61,783 nt of DNA from an uncultured Bacteroidales bacterium (GTDB taxonomy: Bacteria > Bacteroidota > Bacteroidia > Bacteroidales > Paludibacteraceae): assembly GCA_903911085.1 (NCBI GenBank), contig CAIWCC010000201.1, forward strand, positions 1-61,783, written 5' to 3'. Shown one piece after another: positions 9,784 through 19,198 of this stretch. Position 1 is the stretch's first letter, and each line of letters begins with the position of its first letter. The translations under genes and the position numbers were made by a program. The notes under the pieces were generated by a model. The model saw nothing but the letters and a program-made list of their open reading frames with translations, ran no database searches and was not told where the DNA came from.

Positions 9784-9830
9784 AACTCAACGACCGACCG
9801 TCAAAATTAAATGCGGTCGGTCGTTGAGTT
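9784..9830 (-). repeat. Perfect 17-base inverted repeat after ompH-like gene
   Basis: The arms AACTCAACGACCGACCG and CGGTCGGTCGTTGAGTT are exact reverse complements around a 13-base spacer. It starts about 25 bases after the stop of the minus-strand ompH-like gene and is far more GC-rich than its surroundings. It is probably a terminator or processing hairpin. The sequence after it on the minus strand is only weakly U-rich, so a regulatory site near parA is also possible. Confidence 0.6.
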
Positions 9831-9854
9831 ATAATGTGATTTGATTGAACTTTT

Positions 9855-10457
9855 CTATTTTTTAGCACATCTTTCATTCAACAATTTAGTTACTTGTTCA
9901 GTAATATCATATCCTTTTGCAGCATATAACACGTTGTCATTGGAAGTGTTACTTATAATCATTTCGTACTTACTATTCTTATTATATTCTTTTATGAATT
10001 TGTTAATAGTATCACGCAACTGTTCGCTCATTTTTTGTTGTACTTGCATTAATTGCTGGCTTAGCTTGCTGTCCATTTCTTGCAATTCTCGTTGTCTTTT
10101 TTGTAGTCTAAGTTGCTCTTGCTCAGCCCGTTCTCTGCTTAAAAAAGCATTGGCTTCGAGCTTGCGTTGAAACTCTCCCATTTCAGTCTGCAATTCGCGC
10201 GCTCTGGTGTTTATTGTCAAACGTGAATCTTCTTGTTTTTTTATTAAAGACTCATTGGCTTCTTTTGCAAATTCGTAATTCAACAATAATGAGTCGATAT
10301 TAACATACGCAATCGGCAATTTTCCTTTTGTGACAGTATTTGTACCCAAAATTACGTTTTTTGAATTGTCCATAGATTTATTGCCCAAAACTAACCAAAA
10401 AAGTATTACAACAGCGACCGTTAAAACAGCATTTATAATAAGTGACAAGTTTTTCAT
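9855..10457 (-). CDS. OmpH/Skp family periplasmic chaperone
   Basis: A 200-residue OmpH/Skp-like protein that would guide outer membrane proteins through the periplasm. ATG at 10457 (MKNLSLIINAVL) is preferred to an upstream TTG because it starts the signal anchor (residues 5-24, AVLTVAVVILFWLVLG). A typical PIAYVNIDSLLLNYEFAKEA start of the mature domain is followed by a long Glu/Gln/Arg-rich coiled coil (residues 65-150), then the closing beta segment (YEMIISNTSNDNVLYAAKGYDITEQVTKLLN). It appears to be transcribed alone: a hairpin lies downstream and a candidate promoter about 250 bases upstream. Confidence 0.88.
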   Translation of the reverse strand: MKNLSLIINAVLTVAVVILFWLVLGNKSMDNSKNVILGTNTVTKGKLPIAYVNIDSLLLNYEFAKEANESLIKKQEDSRLTINTRARELQTEMGEFQRKLEANAFLSRERAEQEQLRLQKRQRELQEMDSKLSQQLMQVQQKMSEQLRDTINKFIKEYNKNSKYEMIISNTSNDNVLYAAKGYDITEQVTKLLNERCAKK

Positions 10458-10866
10458 TCGATTCTTTTTTTTCAATTTAAATTGTTTATTGTATTTTTTG
10501 TGTTGGATAATGAACTATCCAATTATACTTTGTTTAATGATTTCAATGGTATTACACCAAAAACTCATATTGTCAAATAGTTTTTTTTATGTTGAAATTT
10601 TGCTTACTAATAGGATATGAAGTCTATATACATTTATTCATATTTTTTTCTTTAAAGAATATGTATTTGTAGTACTTTATTTCACAAAAGAACAATTGAC
10701 TGCAAAGATAATTTTTTTTCAACAGAATAATACTTAGCACGTTTTTTTTTTTTGTAAATTGAATGTTTCATTGTGTTTATTCACATATCATGGTGAATCT
10801 TTTATATTTATTCAGTATTCATAATACAAGATTGTGTAGAAAGTGGTAATATCAATTACTTTTTTA
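10458..10866. other. AT-rich gap upstream of ompH-like gene
   Basis: About 410 bases with no supported gene. The minus strand has an exact TATCTTTG at 10710-10703 (Bacteroidota -7 motif) pointing at the ompH-like gene, with no good -33 box. Several poly-T runs are present. The SusD-like gene ends just to the right. Confidence 0.5.
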
Positions 10867-12303
10867 TTATTTCAATAACAAATTATTGGTATTTATTTCC
10901 TTAGACGGATAAGGATAAATGTAGTTTTCGGAAGTAGGAGGTATTGCAGTTGCTTGCATGGAGCTGCTTCCTTTGGAGGGTAAGGTTTTAAGGTTTCGAA
11001 GCAAATCGTTTGAGCGAAAACCTTCGCCTAATAATTCTATCCGTCGTTCAGTCAATATGCAATTTATGAGTGCATCTTTGGTTGCAGTTTGGGTTTCGTC
11101 GAAAATGTATGTTGCATCCGATCGTAAACGAACTGCATTTAAAAGTGCTTTGGCTGTTGCTAAATCATTGCTTTGCGCTGCGGCTTCAGCATAATTTAAA
11201 AGTACTTCGGCATAACGAATTACGGGAATGAAATCGGTGTAAGGTGTTGCTTTAGCGTATTTTGTGAGGTAATATTTGCCATTGGCAATGCGTAAAAATT
11301 GTCGGCGAGTATCTGTACTTTTCCATGTAGCATCGTCCAAAATTCCCGCTGGATTAAGGTAGTACTCCGAGTTTGCATTGTACACATAACCTAATGACGA
11401 CTGTCCTGAATATGAATCGGTAGCAGTCATGGGCATCGAAAGAATGGATTCGGTAGTACTATAATCTGCCGAAAATACAGTGGGCAAATCCTGAAGTTTG
11501 TGTTTTACGCCAGATGTTGCCGAAAACGGGGCTAATGATTGTGCTACAATTTTTTGAGCCTCAACTATTACTTTGCTATAATTGCCCATACTCAAATACA
11601 CCCTGGTTTTCAGTGCAATGGCTGTGTTGCGGTGTGCACGCGTGGTGTTGAGAAGTGCTGTGCTATAATTCAGGGGCAAATTAAGCTCTGATTTGTCTAA
11701 ATCAGAAATGATTTGCGTGTAAACATCTGCTACTTTGCTACAAGCTAGGTTATTATTTGCTGACGATGTCTCGGCATTTAATCGCAAGGGAATACCTTTT
11801 GAAGTGCCTATATTTTCATTGTAAGGTCGAGCATAAATGGTAATCAAAGAGTAATAACACAAGGCACGAACAAAATGTGCTTCGGCTATATAATTATTTT
11901 TTACCGAATCAGAGATTACACCGTTGTTTTTTTCAAGACCATCAATCAGTATATTTACATTATTGATAGTTGCATAAGCGGCAGCCCAAAGATTGTTCAC
12001 ATCCATATCACCAGATGTGGTGGTATTATTCCAACTTATATAACCAGTTATTGGATTGGCAGTTACATTAATAAATTCTTCGCCACGTACATCCATTAGC
12101 AATAGATACTTCTGCCCGTAAAAATCAGCACTTTTCAGCGATTTGTACATGCCATTTACCAGCCCAAGAATTCGTTCAGGCGTATCAAAAACCACTTCAG
12201 AATTTATTGCTGTTTTGGGCGTAAGGTTCAATAAGTCGTTGCACGATGTGGTCAGCAAAAATGCCAATGATATTAAGATTATTCTCAATGTGCTATTTAT
12301 CAT
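10867..12303 (-). CDS. SusD/RagB-like outer membrane lipoprotein
   Basis: A 478-residue SusD/RagB family lipoprotein, which caps a SusC-type channel and binds the nutrient at the cell surface. Lipobox LLTTSC with Cys21 after a hydrophobic signal. Family features: an early LTPKTAIN segment, helical TPR-like repeats (HFVRALCYYSL, ALKTRVYLSMGNYSKVI), and the C-terminal PVIRYAEVLLNYAEAAAQ, LNAVRLR and ERRIELLGEGFR motifs. ATG start. It follows the susC homologue on the same strand, but a broken YhcG-like gene of about 1.2 kb separates the two, which is unusual. No glycan-degrading enzyme is nearby, so the substrate is unknown. Confidence 0.93.
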   Translation of the reverse strand: MINSTLRIILISLAFLLTTSCNDLLNLTPKTAINSEVVFDTPERILGLVNGMYKSLKSADFYGQKYLLLMDVRGEEFINVTANPITGYISWNNTTTSGDMDVNNLWAAAYATINNVNILIDGLEKNNGVISDSVKNNYIAEAHFVRALCYYSLITIYARPYNENIGTSKGIPLRLNAETSSANNNLACSKVADVYTQIISDLDKSELNLPLNYSTALLNTTRAHRNTAIALKTRVYLSMGNYSKVIVEAQKIVAQSLAPFSATSGVKHKLQDLPTVFSADYSTTESILSMPMTATDSYSGQSSLGYVYNANSEYYLNPAGILDDATWKSTDTRRQFLRIANGKYYLTKYAKATPYTDFIPVIRYAEVLLNYAEAAAQSNDLATAKALLNAVRLRSDATYIFDETQTATKDALINCILTERRIELLGEGFRSNDLLRNLKTLPSKGSSSMQATAIPPTSENYIYPYPSKEINTNNLLLK

Positions 12304-12313
12304 GTGTGTACTT

Positions 12314-13476
12314 TTAAAGAAATTTTTTCAAATCTTCAACATCCGGTAATATGTTTTTATATAGCTCTGGAAGCTCAGAGGCAAGTTTATAAGTAGAAAC
12401 CCCCATTGGCTTACTCGTATCTCTGAAAGCATATTCAACAATACTTTGTTTTCGCGATTTACAAAGAATAATTCCTATTGAACGGTTTTCGTGATGTAAT
12501 CGAACTAAATCATCGAGAGCCGAAAGATAAAAATTTAATTTTCCTAAGTATTCTGGTTTAAATGTACCTCTCTTCAGTTCAATTGCAACTAAGCACTGCA
12601 ATTGCCGATTAAAGAAAAGTAAGTCGACAAAATATTCTTGTTCTTCAATAATTAAACGGTGTTGATTTCCAATAAATGAAAAATCTTTACCGAGAGACAT
12701 AATGAAATTTTTTATATTGTTTACTATTTCATGTTCTAATATACGCTCATCCCATTCATCATCTGGCGATTCGATATTGATGTAATCTAAAAGATATTCG
12801 TCTTTAAATGAAAATAAGGCTTTACGTCTGAGATCAATATCTGAGATTGTTGTTTGAAAATTATTTCCTAATTCGCCACGTTTAGCAAAAAGTTTGTCCT
12901 TTAAATGATATTGTAATGTACGATAGCTCCAGAACTCTTTAGCACATTTTTCTATATAAAAAAGTCGCTCTTCAATGGTATTCGTTTTTGTAATTATTTC
13001 ATAACGGTGCGAAAAGCCGATATTTAAAATTCATTCCAATTGATTACTTTTAATTCGTCCGACACTGTCGGACTTTTTACCAATAGTAAATCTAATTGTA
13101 TTTCGTCCGACAGTGTTGGACGATTTGCAATGAAATGAATATCAGGATTTTGAGTTAATTTGTTCCATGATTCAAAGAACTGTCTCATACGTTTAAGATT
13201 TACAGGTGAATAACCTCTTAATCCGGGTAATTCTTGTAGTAATCTCACAGAGATGGTTTCGATGGCATTAGTACCCCAAAAATGATTGCGGCTATTTTCA
13301 GAAATAAACTTTCCTATACCAAAATATAGCGAAAGCATTTCTCGGTTTGCCAAAGTTGCTGCACGATAACGGCTTTGCAAAATCGCACTTTTTATCGTCT
13401 GAATCGCCTGATTATAATTTGCTAATGATTGCTGTTCCATTATTTTTTCTAACATTTTTTCATTCCACAATTTCAC
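12314..13476 (-). pseudogene. YhcG/DUF1016 nuclease-like gene split by one frameshift
   Basis: Reading 13476 to 13024 gives the DUF1016 N-terminal domain (YFGIGKFISENSRN, GYSPVNLKRMRQF) ending in INWNEF and a stop. The next frame then continues without a stop through LFYIEKCAKEFWSYRTLQYHL and SPDDEWDERILEHEIVNNIKNF into the PD-(D/E)xK domain (YFVDLLFFNRQLQCLVAIELKRG, Asp then Glu-x-Lys) and ends at 12314. A run of four T (A at 13026-13029 on the plus strand) lies at the junction, and one extra T would join the two into about 385 residues (INWNEF then LNIGFSH). A sequencing indel cannot be excluded. The first codon is GTG at 13476, with ATG options at 13455 and 13440. The intact family is a nuclease-like protein often found near restriction genes. 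It is packed 1 base from susC and 10 bases from susD. Confidence 0.85.
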
Positions 13477-13477
13477 C

Positions 13478-16426
13478 CTACATCTTGATATTCACCCCAA
13501 AAGTAATCGTTCGCCCAAGCCCAACCGAGTTTTTATCAACACCTGGTGTAAGGTTCGAATTGCCATTGGAAGATGTCTCGGGGTCAACTCCATTGTAAGC
13601 TGTTAGCAATAAAAGATTTGTTCCTTGTACAAAAAAATGAATGCTCGCTAGTTTGAGTTTTGCAGCCACTTTTTCGGACAACGTATAACCTAACGACAAA
13701 TTATTTAGTCGTACAAAATCTGCTTTTTGTGCATTTTCCGAAATTGGGAAAGCGGCACCGTTCGAAATCTGATCGCCATAAACAACACGAGGAATATTAG
13801 TAACCTGTCCAGGGGCAGTCCATCGGCTCAGAACTTCAGTTGTATTATTATGGTAACGCATATCGAGCAAAGTTCCGCGTGTACCATTCATCACATAATT
13901 ACCACCACTATAAGTAAAATCAATTTTTAAATCCACATTTTTGTAGCTAAAAGTGTTGTTGAAACCACCATACCAAACTGGGATGGCATTTCCAACAATC
14001 TGATAATCGGCGGCATTAATTGCTGGTGCCGTTGTTCCATCCAAATAAGTCCAGTTGCTCTGACCTGCTGGCACCGCTGCAGAATACTGCACTTGTTCGC
14101 CTTTTGCATTTATGAAAATACGCCTTCCGTTTTCGGGATTCACGCCCATGGTTTTTGCTGCATATATACTTCCTACTGAATATCCGACGCGGGTAATATT
14201 GGTCGATTCGGAGGAAATGTGTGTGTAAGCTACAATATCTGCATTACCTTCGGCAAGTGCAGTTACTTTGTTGTTGACATGCGTATAATTAATTGCTGTT
14301 TTCCACTCAAAATATTTGGTAGATAATACATTGACATTCAGCTCAAGTTCAATTCCTCTATTGTACATAGAACCTACATTGGCAAGAATAATATTACCTG
14401 GAATACCTTTAGACGGTGATTGAGGTGCGCTAAGTATCAGCCCATCAATATTGTTGTTGAAATACGAAAACCCAAGTTGCAATTTTCTATTAAATAAATT
14501 TGCATCAAAGCCAATATTCGTTTGTTTGCTGGTTTCCCAACCCAAGTCTGCGTTTCCAGCTTGCGCAATCGACAAAGTGGCTGCCGAACCATATACCGAT
14601 GAACTGTACAAATTCATAGAGCCATAATCGGAAGGTAGATTTGCATTGCCTACCAGACCGTAGCCAGCTCTAATTTTTAGCAAATCGACAAAGGATCCAA
14701 GACTCGTTTTTTTGAAAAAAGACTCATTGCTAATAATCCAACCAGCAGAAGCACCACCAAAATTACCAAACTTTTTGCCAGCGGCTAATGCTGAATTTCC
14801 ATCGCGGCGCAAGTTAACAGTAAGCAAAAGTTTGTTGTCGAAGTCGTAATTTATTCTACCAAAATACGACACTAAACCTCTTTCTGTCATATAATTATCG
14901 GATGATGTAAGGATAGACCAACCTCCTTGATAATACTCAAAAAACGGATCGGCAGCGCTGGTAGCATTCACGCCCCAAACAGATGTTAAAAACTTTTGCT
15001 GTTCGTGACCTACTAAAAATTGGATGTGATTTTTGTAAAACTCGGTGTGGTAATTCAGCTGATTTGACCATAGCCAGCTATTTCTTAGCCCATAAGCATT
15101 TGTAACACTACCATTTACATTGTAGCCAGTAGAGCCAAGTGAAGCACTGTTAAAACTTATATTTTCAGTATTTATTCTGTCCAACGAATAATTAGTTGAT
15201 AAATCCAAGTTTTTCAAAATGTGATAGCTAGCCGATAAATTTCCGATAACATGGTCATTGGCAGATGTATAATTACTATTGGCAAACAATGCCAATGGAT
15301 TGTAATAACTATTTGTAATTAAGTTATTTCCATTGCTCACTCGGCCGGTAGCCGAAATGTTATAGTTTCCATCGGGCGTAAAAGCTGAAACATTGGGAGG
15401 AAGTACCATGGACATACGAGCAGCTCCTATCAACAAAAAAGTGCTGTTTTTTAACGATCCAGTATTTTGGGCTTGGTTGAAACTGTTGTTGTACGAAAAA
15501 TTTGCTTTAAGTTGCAGATTATTAGTTACATCATGTTCAATATTAAAATAAATACCCTTGCGCGAAAAATTATTATCAACTAAAAAACCTGCCTGTTTTG
15601 AATAATTTGCCGAAAAATAATATTTTGTAGTTGCACTTCCGCCCAATAAACTTAAATGATGGTTTTGCGATACTCCTGTTCGGTATACATAATCGTACCA
15701 ATTGGTATTTACTTCAGTGCCATCGGGGTTATAAGATGGAAAAAATAGTGCCGATGCAACGTTCGAATTGTTTTCGTTTCCGGCTAATATTTTGGCATTC
15801 CAAACAGCTTCATTTTTCAATTGCACGTACTGCGTGGAATTTAAAACTTTTGGCAATCGCACAGCATCCGTCATGGCAATCATATAGTTGTACGAAATGG
15901 ATGTTTTTTGGGCATATCCCTTTTTTGTAGTAATAGCAATAACTCCATTGGCAGCTCTGGAACCAAAAATAGCAGTGGAAGCGGCATCTTTCAAGATTTC
16001 AACCGATTCTATATCAGCAGGATTTATATCAGCCAATGGATTGTTAGCTGTGTAAGCCCCTGTGGAAACATCGCCAGTAAATATTGGAATTCCATTCACA
16101 ACAATCAGCGGATAAGCGCTCAACGAAATGGAATTTACCCCACGTATACGAATAACTGGAGTATTATTCAACACTCCATTTGGTAAAGAAATGTTTGCAC
16201 CAGCGGCTTTGCCCGAAAGTGCCTGCTCAAAACTTTGTACAGGCGTAGTTTTCGTATAATCAGTTTTAATTTGCGTAGCAGAACCTGTGAAATTTTCCTT
16301 TAAAACGGTATTATATCCTACTACAACAATTTCTTTAAGTCTCACTGAGTCCTTTTGCGCATTAATTTCATTACACATTAAAAGCAAAATTGTGCAGCAA
16401 ATAATTTGAGTGAAGATTCTATTCAT
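13478..16426 (-). CDS. SusC/RagA TonB-linked outer membrane receptor
   Basis: A 982-residue TonB-dependent transporter of the SusC/RagA class, moving a bound nutrient across the outer membrane using TonB energy. Signal peptide 1-24. A TonB-box-like EIVVVGYN near residue 32 leads straight into the plug (FEQALSGKAAGANI, IRIRGVNSIS, ADIESVEILKDAASTAIFGSRAANGVIAITTKKG). The rest is a beta barrel ending in RTITFGVNIKM. The carboxypeptidase-regulatory-like beta sandwich that usually sits between signal and plug is missing. Preceded by the TPR-AraC regulator with a 55-base gap. Its SusD partner lies beyond the inserted YhcG-like pseudogene. Confidence 0.95.
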   Translation of the reverse strand: MNRIFTQIICCTILLLMCNEINAQKDSVRLKEIVVVGYNTVLKENFTGSATQIKTDYTKTTPVQSFEQALSGKAAGANISLPNGVLNNTPVIRIRGVNSISLSAYPLIVVNGIPIFTGDVSTGAYTANNPLADINPADIESVEILKDAASTAIFGSRAANGVIAITTKKGYAQKTSISYNYMIAMTDAVRLPKVLNSTQYVQLKNEAVWNAKILAGNENNSNVASALFFPSYNPDGTEVNTNWYDYVYRTGVSQNHHLSLLGGSATTKYYFSANYSKQAGFLVDNNFSRKGIYFNIEHDVTNNLQLKANFSYNNSFNQAQNTGSLKNSTFLLIGAARMSMVLPPNVSAFTPDGNYNISATGRVSNGNNLITNSYYNPLALFANSNYTSANDHVIGNLSASYHILKNLDLSTNYSLDRINTENISFNSASLGSTGYNVNGSVTNAYGLRNSWLWSNQLNYHTEFYKNHIQFLVGHEQQKFLTSVWGVNATSAADPFFEYYQGGWSILTSSDNYMTERGLVSYFGRINYDFDNKLLLTVNLRRDGNSALAAGKKFGNFGGASAGWIISNESFFKKTSLGSFVDLLKIRAGYGLVGNANLPSDYGSMNLYSSSVYGSAATLSIAQAGNADLGWETSKQTNIGFDANLFNRKLQLGFSYFNNNIDGLILSAPQSPSKGIPGNIILANVGSMYNRGIELELNVNVLSTKYFEWKTAINYTHVNNKVTALAEGNADIVAYTHISSESTNITRVGYSVGSIYAAKTMGVNPENGRRIFINAKGEQVQYSAAVPAGQSNWTYLDGTTAPAINAADYQIVGNAIPVWYGGFNNTFSYKNVDLKIDFTYSGGNYVMNGTRGTLLDMRYHNNTTEVLSRWTAPGQVTNIPRVVYGDQISNGAAFPISENAQKADFVRLNNLSLGYTLSEKVAAKLKLASIHFFVQGTNLLLLTAYNGVDPETSSNGNSNLTPGVDKNSVGLGRTITFGVNIKM

Positions 16427-16481
16427 TATTTGTAATTTGCGTGTCTATTTATTTGATTTCAGAGCAAATAATCTTGAGTCG

Positions 16482-18320
16482 TTAGTTAAAATCAATTTTC
16501 TCATCTTTTACCACCGAGCGTGCTGAAGCTCTAAATTGGGCGGGATTCATTCCTGTTTGCTTTTTAAATGCATCAATAAATACCGAATTGGAGTTAAAGC
16601 CAACCATATCGGAAACAAATGAAAGTTTCAACTGACTATTATTAGTCATTATTTTTATTGCTTCTTGCACGCGATATTTATTGATTAAATCGTTAAATTT
16701 TATTTGATTTTCATTAATGGACTTTGACAGATAATCACGGTTTGTATTCAATTCCTTAGCGATTATTTCAATCGTTAAGTCCTTTTGAATGAATCGTTTG
16801 TCGGTTTCTAAAAAGCAAATAAGACTGTTGTAAAGTGATTCTAATTTATCATTTTCAGCGGGTTTCCGTGTGTTTTTTTTGAGTGGTATTTGATGATGTA
16901 AGTTTGCAGAAAGCTTTCGATCGTCTTCAATTATTTCTAGGTTCTTTTTTACTAACTCTTTCAGCACCCTGTTTTTAGAGTGTTGCAATGTGTAAACTAC
17001 CAATGTAAATACTATGACTAGTGTAAGTAGAAAAATAAAAATCAGAAATGCAGTTCGTTGTTTCTTTTCTTTTTGTTTTAACGACTCCATATCTGAAGTT
17101 ATTTTCATCAAATCTTTTTGAGTATCATAAAAAGCTTTTGTACTTAAGGCAGCTTCCTTAAAAATGCTGTCGCGATATTGAATGGCAGAATCTTGATACA
17201 AATAAGCTAATTTAGTGTTTCCTATACTGTTATAACATTTAGCTAAATTTAAATTTGCATCATATTGCAACAATATTACCCCACTTTTGGATGCAAGCTC
17301 TTGAGCTGTTTTGGCGTATTTTAGCGCGTCATGTGGTTGATTCAGAGCTTTATAGTTTTGGCAGAGCCCTAAATTCGAATTTGTTCTTCTAATTGAACTT
17401 GAATTATAATCAGAACCTAGACTTAATGTATTTTGAAAATAAGTATTTGATAAACTGTAATTTTTTTGCCAAAATTCAATTTCACCCAATTTATTGTAAC
17501 CTAATGCCATTATTTGATGATCATTATAGTTTTTATAGGTGTTAAGAACTAAACAAGCATAGTATTTTGCCTTTTCAAAATTGTTTACTTTAATATAATA
17601 ATCCGACAAATTTATATAAATGTAGTATAGTTCCTGTATGTCATTCGCTGCAAGTATCTCCTTTTCAGCAGATTTATAGTTTTTGAATGCGTTGAGATAA
17701 TTACCATCATTCATAAAGTATCGTCCAAGTATTTTATTATTAATGGCTATACTTTTAAGCAATCCAGTTTTCTTAAAGTTTTCCGAAGACTTTAGTAACC
17801 ATTCTATTCCTTTTTTATTCTCTCCAAGAGTAAAACAAATCCTCGCTAAAAGTCTTTGATTGAGAGCAATCGCTCTTGTCTCAAAATTTTTGTTGTCGAC
17901 TGTTTCTACCAATATGGCATAAGATGCTAACAGTTTATTTTGTCGGAAAAGTATTAGTCCTTTTGTGCTTTTATACCAAAATTTTAAATTTGTGTTTTTG
18001 AAAATAGGAATTGTGTCAATCTTATTCAAATGATATGACGCGTTATCGTAATCTTCTGATTCACAGATAGCAGCTGCTTCAATAATGTAGCACAATAATT
18101 TTGTATTGGTGTCGGGATTATTTGTAAGCGTATTTTGTAATTCGACTAGTACTTTTTTATTTTGGTTTTCGACATAAAAAAGGTCGATAGCTTTGGTCAA
18201 AGAATTTGGATATTTAAAAGATTCTTTGTTTTCACAACTACTTAGAATGAAAATATGTAGGATTATTGCAAAAATAGCTATTGCTAATTGCAATTTTGGA
18301 ATTTGAGATTTTTGTAACAT
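16482..18320 (-). CDS. TPR-containing membrane-anchored AraC-type regulator
   Basis: A 612-residue sensor-regulator. The N-terminus has a lipobox-like ILSSC (Cys29), then tetratricopeptide-type helices (about residues 50-400; AFKNYKSAEKEI, YYIYINLSDYYIK). One transmembrane helix (TAFLIFIFLLTLVIVFTLVVY) follows, then a short linker and a C-terminal AraC DNA-binding domain (LTIEIIAKELNTNRDYLSKSIN and LSFVSDMVGFNSNSVFIDAFKKQTGMNPAQFR). This TPR-TM-AraC layout is common in Bacteroidota and would pass a periplasmic signal directly to a promoter. The position directly upstream of susC suggests it controls that pair (inference). Confidence 0.88.
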   Translation of the reverse strand: MLQKSQIPKLQLAIAIFAIILHIFILSSCENKESFKYPNSLTKAIDLFYVENQNKKVLVELQNTLTNNPDTNTKLLCYIIEAAAICESEDYDNASYHLNKIDTIPIFKNTNLKFWYKSTKGLILFRQNKLLASYAILVETVDNKNFETRAIALNQRLLARICFTLGENKKGIEWLLKSSENFKKTGLLKSIAINNKILGRYFMNDGNYLNAFKNYKSAEKEILAANDIQELYYIYINLSDYYIKVNNFEKAKYYACLVLNTYKNYNDHQIMALGYNKLGEIEFWQKNYSLSNTYFQNTLSLGSDYNSSSIRRTNSNLGLCQNYKALNQPHDALKYAKTAQELASKSGVILLQYDANLNLAKCYNSIGNTKLAYLYQDSAIQYRDSIFKEAALSTKAFYDTQKDLMKITSDMESLKQKEKKQRTAFLIFIFLLTLVIVFTLVVYTLQHSKNRVLKELVKKNLEIIEDDRKLSANLHHQIPLKKNTRKPAENDKLESLYNSLICFLETDKRFIQKDLTIEIIAKELNTNRDYLSKSINENQIKFNDLINKYRVQEAIKIMTNNSQLKLSFVSDMVGFNSNSVFIDAFKKQTGMNPAQFRASARSVVKDEKIDFN

Positions 18321-18398
18321 TCAGATAAGATAATTTTCAAAGAAATAAATATAAATTCTTTGACTAAAAGTTATTGTTGGTTAGACAATTAACGGAAT

Positions 18399-18447
18399 TT
18401 ACAATAAAATAAATATTTGTAAAACACAAATATTTATTTTATTGTAA
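18399..18447 (-). repeat. Perfect 21-base hairpin downstream of yqeY
   Basis: Arms of 21 bases (left begins TTACAATAAAATAAATATTT) are exact reverse complements around a 7-base loop TAAAACA. It lies between the end of yqeY and the start of the TPR-AraC gene, both minus strand. A terminator for the dcw-yqeY transcript is the likely role, although the stem is unusually AT-rich. Confidence 0.55.
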
Positions 18448-18555
18448 TGAATAATGAATCCTTTTACTTACCCTTATCCCTGCCCCAAAATGGGGATTCA
18501 TTTTTGTGATTATGACGAAACTCTGAACTTGAAACGCAGAATGCGAAACACAAGA

Positions 18556-19011
18556 CTATTTTGATAATAGCGCTTTAACTTTTTCAGAAATCAGACGTCC
18601 TTCAGTTTTTCCTGCTAATTGTTTGCTTGCCAACCCCATTACCTTACCCATATCTTGCGGTCCCACAGCACCAACTTGAGCAATAAATCCAGCCACAGCA
18701 GCTTCCAACTCTGCATCGGTCATTTGTGTAGGTAGGTACTTTTCTATAACAGCAGCTTCAGCAAGTTCATTTTCAGCAAGTTCCGGGCGATTTTGGTCAA
18801 TGTAAATTTGCGCAGATTCTTTGCGTTGTTTGATCATTTTTTGTAAGATTTTTACGCCTAGTTCGTCTGACATAGTGCCATCGCCACCTTTAACTGTTTT
18901 AGCTTCAATAAATTCCTTTTTTATTCCGCGTAATGCTTCTAAAGCAACTTTGTCGCGGGCAAGCATGGCTGTTTTTATATCGCCACTTACTTTGTCATAT
19001 AGATCTTCCAT
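18556..19011 (-). CDS. yqeY: GatB/YqeY domain protein
   Basis: A 151-residue YqeY-type protein: DIKTAMLARDKVALEALRGIKKEF, KMIKQRKESAQIYIDQNRPELAENELAEAAVIEKYLP and MGKVMGLASKQLAGKTEGRLISEKVKALL cover the whole family domain, which resembles the tRNA-binding tail of GatB. The exact function is not settled; a role with tRNA-dependent amidotransferase is proposed for the family. ATG start. It follows ftsZ by 187 bases on the same strand, an arrangement seen in other Bacteroidota. Confidence 0.9.
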   Translation of the reverse strand: MEDLYDKVSGDIKTAMLARDKVALEALRGIKKEFIEAKTVKGGDGTMSDELGVKILQKMIKQRKESAQIYIDQNRPELAENELAEAAVIEKYLPTQMTDAELEAAVAGFIAQVGAVGPQDMGKVMGLASKQLAGKTEGRLISEKVKALLSK

Positions 19012-19198
19012 TATTTTATTTATATCTTAATTATTATTGTGAATTGAGTTGAATAAGCCGTTATATTCTACAAGTGTCTATAAAACACTTTTAAAATTAT
19101 TTCTAGTACACGTAATATAAGGAGTAAAACGAAATGATTTTAATTTTGTTTTTTTTATCTCAGTCTATTCCGTGCACTTATTTTTCTGGCGTTTTACA

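Larger units (their letters stand above)
9498..9854. other. Gap between ompH-like gene and parA
   Basis: About 360 AT-rich bases without a gene. Contents recognised: a candidate minus-strand promoter for parA, and a perfect 17-base inverted repeat just after the ompH-like stop codon, both listed separately. Nothing else stands out. Confidence 0.6.

Noticed and set aside
7769-9855. parS site near parAB
   Set aside because: No sequence close to the 16-base consensus TGTTNCACGTGNAACA was found in the parAB region.
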